Of a stretch of 64,000 nucleotides of DNA, positions 1-9,900 are shown one piece after another. Positions within the stretch are counted from its first letter, which is position 1; each line of letters opens with the position of its first letter. This DNA comes from Chitinophaga agri (lineage in GTDB: Bacteria > Bacteroidota > Bacteroidia > Chitinophagales > Chitinophagaceae), in assembly GCF_010093065.1 (NCBI RefSeq), contig NZ_CP048113.1, forward strand, positions 7,272,001-7,336,000. Direction: 5' to 3'. The notes beneath the pieces are model-generated. The model saw only the letters and a list, made by a program, of their open reading frames with translations. It had not been told where the DNA came from and searched no databases. Made by a program: the position numbers and the translations under genes.

Positions 1-1
1 T

Positions 2-3000
2 AGTGATGGTAAACTCCGTTTCACTGCTTCGGGTGGAACCGGTGTATATACTTATACCTTGTCTGGTGGCACGATAGGTACACGTACCAGTACTGACGGA
101 CTTTTTGAAAATCTGCCTGCAGGTGATTATACTATACAGCTGACTAACCAGGCGTCCGGATGTAATGATCTGGTCGCTCAGCCTGTCAGTGTATTCCAGC
201 GGTCACAGCTCACTATACAGCTGCAACCTGCCGGTATCAGCTGCTACGGCTTTGATGATGCAGCAGTACGGGCCCTGGTAAACGGAGGTTCCGGTAGTTA
301 CAGATATAAATGGCAGCAGCTGAAGAACGGCGTATGGATGGAGAATAGCTTCTGGTTTGAAACGGATACAAAGATAGACGCACTGGCTGCAGGTACTTAC
401 CGCGTGGTCATCACAGATGCGAAGGCTAACGGTTGTACTGTCACGGCGGATGAAGTGGTGATCAACGATGTAACAGCATTAAAGATCACTGATATTACCG
501 TTACAGATGCCGTCTGTCTCGCTGATGGTGTGCATATTGTCATGACGGCTACCGGCGGAACAGGGGCATATACCTATTCCCTGTCTACAAATGGCGGCAC
601 AACCTTCACCCCATTCACCGCTGCCACTAAACTGACCACTTCGGGCGCCTACCATTTGCAGGTAACGGATGCGAATGGTTGTGTCACGCCGGCTGATGAT
701 GTCTATAACGTCGCATTACCCGCTGCTGCACTCGATTTTTCCACAACGGTATCTGATTATCACGGTTATAATATCTCCTGTAAAAATGCGGCAGATGGCA
801 GGATCACAGTCAATGCAACCGGCGGTAATGGTGGTGCTTTCTCCGGTTATGAATACAGCCTGAACGGCGGTAAATATCAGGCGTCCCCTGTATTCGACCA
901 GCTCGGTGGTAATAGCTACACGATCAGCGTAAAAGATGGGAGGGGATGTGAAGTGTCAAAGACGATCAACCTGACCGAGCCCGATATGAAAGAGGTGACA
1001 CTTACCAAAGCAGACATTGCCTGTAACGGTGCTGCTACGGGCAAACTCACCGTTGATATAACCGGTGGGGCTGGTGCATATAACCTTACAGTGAATAGCC
1101 AGGCAGTAACGGCGGGTACTACCCTGGAACAGTTGTCAGCGGGTGTATATGACATCCATATCACTGATGCAAATGTTTGTCCGGTAGATACCAGCATCAC
1201 ACTCGTGAACACTTATCCGGCACTGACAATTGATAGTGCTGTTATAACAGCGATCATCTGTTATGATAATACCGCCAGGATCGATATTGGTGCTACGGGT
1301 GGCGATGGCGTACATCACTTCAGTCTGAGTACGGATAACTGGAGCAGTGCGACCAGCTACACAAGCGGTGCTGCACTGACTGCTGGCAGCTATGCCTTGC
1401 GTCTTACAGACGGACAGGGTTGTATTATCAACTATCCTGATATCCTGGAGATCACAGCGCCTGCTGCGCCACTCCGCCTTACGGCCATTTTATCTGAGCA
1501 CAACGGATTTAATATTTCCTGTAAGGATGCCGCAGATGGTATCATTACTGTACAGGCCACCGGTGGTAACGGTGGTAGCTATGTTGGCTATCAATACAGT
1601 ATTAACGGAGTTGCTTATCAGGCATCACCCGTATTCGATCACCTGGGACCAGGCGACTACACCGTCAGCGTTAAAGATGGCAGAGGTTGTATAGCGTCCG
1701 TCACAACTACACTGAAACAGTCTGATATGCAGGTGAACCTGACTAAAACAGACGTTACATGTAATGGCGATGCGACAGGTACCCTGACTGTTCAGGTCAC
1801 AGGGGGGACGACTACATACAGTCTCACGGTGAACGGGCAAGCGGTGACTGCTGGAACCACGTTGCAGCAGCTGCCGGCGGGAATTTACAATATTCATATC
1901 ACAGATGCCAACGGATGTCCGACGGATACCAGTATTACGATCGTTAACACCTATCCGGCACTGACAATCGACAGTGCTGTGGTAAAAGATATTGTATGTT
2001 ATGGTACAACCGGTCGTATTGATCTCGGTGGTAGCGGCGGAGATGGTATACATACTTTTAGTCTGAGTACGGATAACTGGAACAGTGCGGTCAATTATAC
2101 CAGTGGAGCTGTACTGACACCCGGTGATTATGCATTACGGCTGACTGATGGGCAGGGTTGTATCACCAGTTATCCGGATATCTTACAGATCACAGCGCCT
2201 GCATCCCCATTCAGTTTTACCGTTTCTTTATCAGACTATAACGGATACAATGTGACCTGTGCAGGTAGCAATGGCGTTATTACTGTGAATGCGACCGGTG
2301 GTAATGGTGGCAAATATACCGGCTATCAATATAGTATCGGCGGACGTGCATATCAGTCTTCACCAGTATTCGATCATCTCCGGGCCGGTACTTATACTAT
2401 CAGTGTAAAAGACGCCAGAGGATGTGAATCGTCTACAACGGTCACGCTGGTGCAATCTGATATGAAGGTGGCTCTAACCAAGACGGATATTATCTGTAAC
2501 GGCGCAGCGACGGGTACGCTGACCACAGTGATCACGGGCGGTGCAGGTAGCTACAGCCTCACGGTGAATGGCCGGACAGTAATGCCCGGTACGACCTTAC
2601 AGCAGTTGTCCGCCGGCAGGTATGATATTCATATTACCGATGCAAATGGTTGTCCGATAGATACCAATATCACCATTGTATACACGTACCCTGCGCTGCA
2701 TATTGATAGTGCGGTCGTAACAGATATTGTATGTTACGGTACGAAAGGACGTATTAATATTGGTGCCAGCGGTGGTGACGGTATGTATACGTTCAGCCTC
2801 AGTACAGATAACTGGAACAGTGCATCGACTTACACCACTGGTGCTGCGCTAGACGCGGGTAACTATAAATTGCGTCTCACAGACGGACAAGGTTGTATGA
2901 CCAACTACACCGACAACCTAAAGGTTACAGCACCAGCATCGCCACTCACTTTCACGACCACATTATCTAATTACAACGGGTATAATATCTCGTGCATGGG

Positions 3001-5188
3001 TGGTAACAACGGAACCGCCGCTATCACGGCAGCTGGTGGTAATGGTGCGTCATATAGCGGATATACCTATGCAGTCGATGGTGGGATGTTTACAACAGAC
3101 ACATTATTCAAACAGCTCAATGCGGGTAAACATACCTTCTCTGTAAAAGATGCCAGGGGATGTGTCCTGTCAAAAGATGTTGTACTGACAGCGCCAGCCA
3201 CCGCTATTAATCTGACACTGGTGAGCAGACAGCAGGTACCATGTGCTTCTCTGCCCGTAGGTAGCATTACCGTAACAGGTAGTGGTGGCACAGGAGGCTT
3301 ACAGTATAGCATTGATAACCTTAACTGGCAGTCTGCTGCAACATTCAATGGATTGGTAGCCGGCGCATATACCGTGATGGTCAGGGATCAGAACGGTTGT
3401 GTGAAAACGCTAAGTACAGAAATAGTACCGGTGAATCCGCCGATTGTAATTGACAGTATCACTGTAAATGACATTGTATGTTACGGACAGAAAGGAACGA
3501 TACAGGTACGGGCCCATGGTGGTACTGGCAGCCTGACCAGCGAATATGCATGGAATGGTGGTAACTACGATCATACTTTCAACAATACTACACCGATGGG
3601 AGCGGGTACTTATACGATTCGTATAAAAGATGCTGCCGGTTGTTACTCCGCTGTTTCTGCGGTGAAGCACATCACCGCGCCTTCAACTGCCCTGGACGTT
3701 GCTGTAACGACTACTGATTACAATGGTCTGCAAATCTCCTGCTATGGCCGCAGTGATGGCAGTATCAGTCTTGCAGCCACGGGGGGTAACGGTGGTAGTT
3801 ATAATGGGTATAAATACAGCATCAATAACAGTGCATATGCGACCGCTAATACTTACACTAATCTCACTGCAGGCAACTATAGCATTAAAGTAAGTGATGG
3901 ACGTGGATGTGAACTTGTGCGCCAGGTGGTCTTACAACAGCCAGCTGCTGCGTTAACACTTGCTGTAAGCAGCAAGGAAGATCTGACCTGTGAGGCTAAT
4001 CCTACCGGAATGATCGGACTACAGGCCGGGGGCGGTACTGCACCTTATACGTATGCAATGAATGGTGGTAGCTGGCAGCAGGTGCCTGTATTTGCTGCAT
4101 TGCCTGCGAATACCTACGCACTACAGGTAAAAGATGTCAATGGTTGTATGGCGAATGTGACGGAACAGCTCAACGCGATGTACCCGCCTATCACGGCAAC
4201 AGCGACTATTGATGATGTCACCTGTAATGGTCTCGCCGACGGGTCACTGGCAGTGATGCCAACGGGAGGGGACGGCCAGTATACCTACGAATGGAATGTA
4301 GCCGGATTGTCTGGTCATACCGTGAAAGACCTGCCTGCTGGCACCTATACGGTGAAGATCACTGATGGCGCGGGGTGCTTCAGTTCATTTACCAATGAGG
4401 TTGGGCAACCAACCAGGCTACAGCTGGAAGTGGATGCACCTGCTGTCTGCGATGGACAGAACGGAAGCATAGACGCTTATGTAAGTGGCGGTATTGCTCC
4501 TTACAAATATTCTCTTAACCAGAGTAGCTGGCTGCCTGCCGGTTCGTTCACACAGATGGAAGCCGGTCAGTATAATATCAGGATACAGGATCAGCATGGC
4601 TGTGAGATAGCGCAGGATTTTGCCATCGAAAAGCGGAATGTCAAGCCTGACGTTAACTTCCTGGTAGCTTCCCGCCGCAATGCACTGGATACACTTGTAT
4701 TAAAAGAGATCAGTGTACCTGCGCCTGATCATGTAAGCTGGAGCTATTCTCCTGCCGCCACATTCCTGGGCTATGAACCTGACGGTACGCCACTGATAAA
4801 ATTCGCAGCACCAGGAACCTACTGGGTAGAGATGACCGGCACCTTTGGTGAGTGTATCTATTCGGAAAGGAAAGAAGTGATGATCAGTCCGTACGATCCG
4901 CTTGCAGGACCTGGTTATACGGTACCCGTGCGGGTCATCGATACCGTGATGATGTCTCCGAATCCTAATAATGGCAATTTCAGCTTCACCGTGAAACTGA
5001 ACCGTAAGCAGCAGGTAGTGGCCTATGTATATGACATGAATGGTATCATTGCCGGCAAACGTCAGTACGCACCGGCTCTACAGATAGACGATAAATTTTC
5101 TGTCGGTGGGACCGCTACCCGCACATTCATCCTTCGGATCATCACTGAAAGCGAAAGCAGGGATGTCCGGTTTATTATTTCCCGATAA
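2..5188 (+). CDS. SprB-repeat giant surface protein with T9SS sorting domain (5' truncated)
   Basis: The frame is open from base 2, so the gene starts upstream of the window; more than 1720 residues are visible. Almost all of it is a chain of Ig-like SprB repeats, each with a Cys near the start, a GG[TN]GG turn, a YxxS(L/I)N strand and an ending like YTI(S/R)(V/I)KD(G/A)xGC. The last ~75 residues begin SPNPNNGNFSF and match the type A C-terminal sorting domain recognised by the type IX secretion system, so the protein is inferred to be exported and anchored at the cell surface. SprB is the gliding adhesin of Flavobacterium; this relative may serve gliding or adhesion. The outer-membrane gene follows after 13 bp, suggesting one operon. 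Confidence 0.9.
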   Translation, partial: SDGKLRFTASGGTGVYTYTLSGGTIGTRTSTDGLFENLPAGDYTIQLTNQASGCNDLVAQPVSVFQRSQLTIQLQPAGISCYGFDDAAVRALVNGGSGSYRYKWQQLKNGVWMENSFWFETDTKIDALAAGTYRVVITDAKANGCTVTADEVVINDVTALKITDITVTDAVCLADGVHIVMTATGGTGAYTYSLSTNGGTTFTPFTAATKLTTSGAYHLQVTDANGCVTPADDVYNVALPAAALDFSTTVSDYHGYNISCKNAADGRITVNATGGNGGAFSGYEYSLNGGKYQASPVFDQLGGNSYTISVKDGRGCEVSKTINLTEPDMKEVTLTKADIACNGAATGKLTVDITGGAGAYNLTVNSQAVTAGTTLEQLSAGVYDIHITDANVCPVDTSITLVNTYPALTIDSAVITAIICYDNTARIDIGATGGDGVHHFSLSTDNWSSATSYTSGAALTAGSYALRLTDGQGCIINYPDILEITAPAAPLRLTAILSEHNGFNISCKDAADGIITVQATGGNGGSYVGYQYSINGVAYQASPVFDHLGPGDYTVSVKDGRGCIASVTTTLKQSDMQVNLTKTDVTCNGDATGTLTVQVTGGTTTYSLTVNGQAVTAGTTLQQLPAGIYNIHITDANGCPTDTSITIVNTYPALTIDSAVVKDIVCYGTTGRIDLGGSGGDGIHTFSLSTDNWNSAVNYTSGAVLTPGDYALRLTDGQGCITSYPDILQITAPASPFSFTVSLSDYNGYNVTCAGSNGVITVNATGGNGGKYTGYQYSIGGRAYQSSPVFDHLRAGTYTISVKDARGCESSTTVTLVQSDMKVALTKTDIICNGAATGTLTTVITGGAGSYSLTVNGRTVMPGTTLQQLSAGRYDIHITDANGCPIDTNITIVYTYPALHIDSAVVTDIVCYGTKGRINIGASGGDGMYTFSLSTDNWNSASTYTTGAALDAGNYKLRLTDGQGCMTNYTDNLKVTAPASPLTFTTTLSNYNGYNISCMGGNNGTAAITAAGGNGASYSGYTYAVDGGMFTTDTLFKQLNAGKHTFSVKDARGCVLSKDVVLTAPATAINLTLVSRQQVPCASLPVGSITVTGSGGTGGLQYSIDNLNWQSAATFNGLVAGAYTVMVRDQNGCVKTLSTEIVPVNPPIVIDSITVNDIVCYGQKGTIQVRAHGGTGSLTSEYAWNGGNYDHTFNNTTPMGAGTYTIRIKDAAGCYSAVSAVKHITAPSTALDVAVTTTDYNGLQISCYGRSDGSISLAATGGNGGSYNGYKYSINNSAYATANTYTNLTAGNYSIKVSDGRGCELVRQVVLQQPAAALTLAVSSKEDLTCEANPTGMIGLQAGGGTAPYTYAMNGGSWQQVPVFAALPANTYALQVKDVNGCMANVTEQLNAMYPPITATATIDDVTCNGLADGSLAVMPTGGDGQYTYEWNVAGLSGHTVKDLPAGTYTVKITDGAGCFSSFTNEVGQPTRLQLEVDAPAVCDGQNGSIDAYVSGGIAPYKYSLNQSSWLPAGSFTQMEAGQYNIRIQDQHGCEIAQDFAIEKRNVKPDVNFLVASRRNALDTLVLKEISVPAPDHVSWSYSPAATFLGYEPDGTPLIKFAAPGTYWVEMTGTFGECIYSERKEVMISPYDPLAGPGYTVPVRVIDTVMMSPNPNNGNFSFTVKLNRKQQVVAYVYDMNGIIAGKRQYAPALQIDDKFSVGGTATRTFILRIITESESRDVRFIISR
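731..3691 (+). repeat. Higher-order tandem repeat of about 740 bp inside the SprB-like gene
   Basis: Units begin at about 731, 1472, 2210 and 2945, and a more diverged fifth begins near 3692 (spacings 741, 738, 735 and 747 bp, all multiples of three). Each unit holds three SprB-type modules in fixed order: one starting with a (D/E)xxG(Y/F)N(I/V)(S/T)C segment, one with CNG(A/D)ATG, and one with the STDNW(N/S)SA segment. The first units are close to identical in long stretches, which points to recent amplification by recombination. Confidence 0.85.
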
Positions 5189-5201
5189 ATGCCCTTGACC
5201 T

Positions 5202-6995
5202 ATGAAATTGCACCGTTATCTGTTGTTTTTTATCACGACCAGTACATGGCTTGCCAATGTTACGGTTGTACAAGGTCAGGCCCTGGATGCGTTCAGTGCT
5301 AAAAAGGGCGTGACCATTAATGGGTCGCTGAATGCCAGTACCACCAGCTACGCCGCCAATGGTATTGAAAGCAGACGCGATCCTTTCGCCTGGTACCTGA
5401 ACGGGAATCTTAACATTAACCTGTTTGGTTATGATGCACCGTTCTCATTTAGTTACAGCAACCAGGGGAAAAATTATGCTCAGCCTTTCAATCAGTTCAG
5501 GTTTGCGCCCAGTTATAAATGGGCGCGCCTGTATGTGGGTAGTACAAGTATGAATTTCAGTAACTATACCCTGGCCGGACATATGTTCAACGGTGTGGGG
5601 CTGGAACTTACGCCGCCCAAGTGGCATATCTCAGCCATGTATGGTACCCTGCTCAAAGCAGTGCCTTTTGATGTGCTGGTGCCAGAAAGTTATAGCAGGG
5701 CCTCATTTGAACGTAAGGGGCAGGGACTAAAAGTGGCCTATCAGGATAACGGGAATACCTATGGTGTTTCCCTCTTCCATGCTAAAGATGATGGTTCGTC
5801 ATTGCCGTATATTCCGGATGACGCTACGATCACACCCAGAGAGAATCTGGCGGTAGCTTTTAATGTACGGCAGACTATCATCCAACGCGTCTTCGTAGAT
5901 CTGGAATATTCTGTGTCTGCACTGAACAGAGACGTGCGGGGTGAGAAGAACGCATTCGACAGCAGCAGAGGAACATCCAATCTGCTAAGTCATTTTCTCT
6001 CACCTACCAATAATACCCGCTATTTCGATGCGATACAGGCGGGACTGGGATATACCGGCAGCTTTTATACGGTACAGTTGCGATACGAACGCGTGGCACC
6101 CGATTTTATCACATTGGGTGCATATAACGTAGTCAATGACATGCGTAACATCACCGTTGCTCCCAGTTTCAAGCTTTTTAACGGCATGGTGAATCTCTCT
6201 GCCAATGCCGGGATGCAGGTGAATAACCTGGATAACAGTAAAAGCACCGATGCAAAAAGATGGGTTGCTAACGTAAATGCAAATATTACGGCCGGACAAC
6301 ACTGGGTATTGAACGGCGGGTATTCCAATTTCAGTAATTACACCCGCATCAGACCACAGACAGACCCTTATTTCAACAACCCGTTAGATACGCTTGACTT
6401 CTATCAGGTAAATAATACTTACAACGGGATGGTCATGTATCATACCGGTGATAAGGACCGGCAGCAGGCGATCACTTTTAATACTTCCTACCAATACGCC
6501 AGTGACCGTAGCAGTAATGATAGTACAGGCCCTGCGCTGAGTAAGTTCTTTACGTCTAATCTAAGCTATGCGTATAGTTTGCCGCCAAAGGATCTTACAA
6601 TGAGTGCATCGGTGAACTATTATAAGAACGCTGCCGCCGGGTTGAGCACTACTTTTATTGGTCCCGGTGTCAATATCAACAAACAGTTCCTTGAAAAGAC
6701 CCTGAGGACAGGCGTATCCGCCGTTTATAATGTCACTGAGGCAACAAGCACTGTAGGAGAGGGACAGGCCATACGTACAAACAGCACGTTGTTCAATACC
6801 GGACTCAATATCAATTACAGTCCTAAAAGCAAACAGTCAGAGACCACAACAGATACTGAAGGCAGGAAAAAGCTGTTCAATAAACAGACCCATACCATAG
6901 GGGCCAATGTTTCATGGGTACTCCGCGGTGCTACCGTCAATCAGCGTGGCTACAATGAACTTACCAGCACCCTCAATTATACCTATTCGTTCTAA
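5202..6995 (+). CDS. Predicted outer-membrane beta-barrel protein
   Basis: The 597-residue product starts with a signal peptide (hydrophobic stretch to about residue 26, ending VVQGQ). The rest is rich in alternating aromatic/polar strands (for example YNGMVMYHTG, FNTSYQYAS, LNYTYSF at the very end), and the terminal aromatic residue is typical of outer-membrane barrels. No named family was recognised; it is about twice as long as PorP/SprF. It lies 13 bp after the SprB-like gene, and its TAA stop overlaps the next ATG by one base, so the three products are probably made together. An inferred role is anchoring or exporting the partner surface proteins. Confidence 0.7.
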   Translation: MKLHRYLLFFITTSTWLANVTVVQGQALDAFSAKKGVTINGSLNASTTSYAANGIESRRDPFAWYLNGNLNINLFGYDAPFSFSYSNQGKNYAQPFNQFRFAPSYKWARLYVGSTSMNFSNYTLAGHMFNGVGLELTPPKWHISAMYGTLLKAVPFDVLVPESYSRASFERKGQGLKVAYQDNGNTYGVSLFHAKDDGSSLPYIPDDATITPRENLAVAFNVRQTIIQRVFVDLEYSVSALNRDVRGEKNAFDSSRGTSNLLSHFLSPTNNTRYFDAIQAGLGYTGSFYTVQLRYERVAPDFITLGAYNVVNDMRNITVAPSFKLFNGMVNLSANAGMQVNNLDNSKSTDAKRWVANVNANITAGQHWVLNGGYSNFSNYTRIRPQTDPYFNNPLDTLDFYQVNNTYNGMVMYHTGDKDRQQAITFNTSYQYASDRSSNDSTGPALSKFFTSNLSYAYSLPPKDLTMSASVNYYKNAAAGLSTTFIGPGVNINKQFLEKTLRTGVSAVYNVTEATSTVGEGQAIRTNSTLFNTGLNINYSPKSKQSETTTDTEGRKKLFNKQTHTIGANVSWVLRGATVNQRGYNELTSTLNYTYSF

Positions 6996-9900
6996 TGACA
7001 TATCCCACATTGAAAATGTCCCGTATATACCGTTATCTCTTTTGCCTGCTGTTAATGATAGCCGGCAGCTACCATGCTGATGCCCAGCAATACCCTGTGA
7101 CAGCCAGTACCCAGATCATACCGCCGTATAGCGTATATCTTCCTGACTATGCCGTACCGGGTAGTGACAAGTTACGTGTCATACTCGTACAGAATGATCT
7201 CACGCTGCCGAGCTACGACATCAGACTACAGATGACGGTAGAGCAGAATGGTAGTGTGATCATGCGGTCTTCACCGGCATTTGTACCTAAGCCGCTGACG
7301 TTAAGTCCGGGTATTCCTACCATCATCGGGGGTATCGACCTGGTTGATTATCTTAACCCTGCTAATATTGAGTTTAGTGGTGGATTTAGCCGGGAAATAT
7401 ATGAGAAGAACCGGTCACTGCCTGAGGGCGCTTACCGTATCTCTTTTACCGCATATGATTATCGCCGTCCACAGGTACAGGTCAGCAATATTGGCGCGAA
7501 TGTTTTCTTCTTCCGGAAGAGTGATCCGCCGTTACTGAATCTGCCTATCTGTAACAGCCGTGTGGAAAAGCTGGACCCGCAATTCCTGACGTTCAACTGG
7601 AGTAGCCGTAACTCACCAAATCCTTTGCCGGGAAGTGGAACAGAATATATTTTCTCCCTTTATGAGGTAAGGCCGGCAGGGAGCAATCCTGATTATATAG
7701 TCAGAAGTGCAAAACCGATCTACACCCTTATAACAGAAACAAATACGATCGTCTATGGCCCCGGTGAACCACAGCTGAGGGATAGTATGCAATACGTATG
7801 GACAGTGCAGGCCCGTGATAAGAGCGGCAGGGACATGTTCTCTAACAATGGATTAAGCCTCAGCTGTACATTTAATTACCTTGGTAACAACCCTTTCACA
7901 CAAAGGAATGTTCCTAAACCGGAACTGACAGGGCGCACAACCGGTCAACGTAGCCTGCGCTTCGGTTGGCCGCTGGCAGATGATGCCTACGAGGTAGAGG
8001 CCTATCGTTTACAATACCGCGCAGCGAAAACAGGTAATACGGAGTTTGACTGGCAAACGGCGGAGATGGCAAGAGATACCGCCTATTCCGCTAACGGACT
8101 GGAACCTGGTCGTGCCTATGAAGGACGGATACAATGGAAAATAGCGGGCGTATACGGACCTTACAGTGATGTTGTGGCCCTGAAGACAGATTCAGTCAGG
8201 CCTTTCGTGTGTGGAGACCCTGCGTTATCGGTACTGCCTGCAAACAAGGAGCCGCTGGTGAGCGCAAACGTCGGTAGCATATTGCGTGTGGGTAACTATG
8301 ACGTCATACTTACTGAAGTACAAGGCAGCAATGGTAAGTTCACGGGTAAAGGCCGTGTTATTACCCTGGGTTTTGGTATTGGCCTGCAGATGGAATTTAA
8401 AGATATCACTGTCAATACGGATATGGCGGTGACAGCAGGTGAAATGCGGGCCGTGACCGAGGGTATTGACAAGTTTGTGCAGGATAAGCTGGACCAGCAA
8501 CATGGGGGTAATGATGTTGGTAAGGTAGTAACAGGCGATATCATTCCTGATATTACCACCAGACTAAAGATCTTTTCTCCAGCAAATATTAAAGTGAATA
8601 CGGAGGATGGCACAATAACCCTGAAAGACAGTGAAACCGGTAAGGAGGAAGTCATCAACTACAAGGATAAACATAAGACCCTGCCGCTCATACTGGAGGA
8701 TGCTGCTGGGAACTTGTATAACATCGATAAAAATGGCAAGGTAACATCTGCAGGTAAACGGGATAGTTCCTTTACACCAGCAGTGCTGGAAGCGCTGAAA
8801 AAGCTCGATTTGAGTAAAGGTACCGTCACCTTCGGTGCCACAGCCGGTAACGTCTATGGATTTGATACCTGGAAAGATGTTTATACAGGCAGATCAGCAC
8901 TGGAAAGTAAATATGAATCGCTCGCAGAAGGTAAGTACCGCGTAAGTGCAAAGGCAATTATACCAGGTGTACAGGAAGAGATAACAGCCACCCTGAAATC
9001 CACGGGAGAGATTACCGCCAGCAAGCTGAAATTCGTAACGGGAAAAGGTATTGTACTAGCGTCAAAAGACCTGGGTAATGGCAGCTTCTCTGTGAAAGTA
9101 ACAGGTGGACCAGGAGGTGATGCCCAGGAAGTGTATGCTGCTTATCCGGGTGAAAAAGGCTACAGCAGTCTTGGTAAGTTGTTAGTGGTAAGTTATACGC
9201 CGAAACAAAAGACCGTTGTACTCGTACCGATCGGCAGCGGAACACCGGTGTATGATGAAGCGATCCGGAATAAACTCCAGGAAGTATATGGTAAGATCGG
9301 GATGACCTATACGGTGAGAACTGATGATACATTCCGTAATAATAAAGACTGGGATACAAATAAAGATGGTGTATTGCAGGATAAAGGAAGCGGATTCCTG
9401 AGCAACAACTTCACTGGAGAGGAAAAGGCACTGAAGAAAGCCTATAGGAAAGCCGCGAAGATCTCCGACGATGAAGTCTATCTGTTCGTTGTCAATGAGG
9501 TGGCGCTGACAGATGGAGATCTGTTAGGTAAGATGCCACGTAAGAGCCAGTTCGGCTTCATCTTTACCGCCAGTGCTTCACAGGAAGCTGTGGTACGTAC
9601 CGTGTTGCATGAGGTAGGACATGGTGATTATACCCTGGAGCATACATTCAGTGAAAGTATCGGGCTGGAGAAGCGTACGACAGATAACCTGATGGATTAT
9701 AATGGCGGTTACTCCCTGATGAAATACCAGTGGGATATTCTGCATGATCCGGGTAGTGTATGGGGTATTTTTGAGGATGATGGAGATAGTGAAAACTTCT
9801 TCGGAGAGAAGATCAGTGAGGCATTTCTGAACAGAGACGGTGTTACCGTTTCATTCCTTACGCCGGCAGGAACAGTAGCCGCTGTTCCGTGGAAGCAACT

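Noticed and set aside
1..5188. Several long minus-strand frames within the SprB-like gene
   Set aside because: They are shadows caused by the repetitive, stop-poor coding strand, and they repeat with the 740-bp period.
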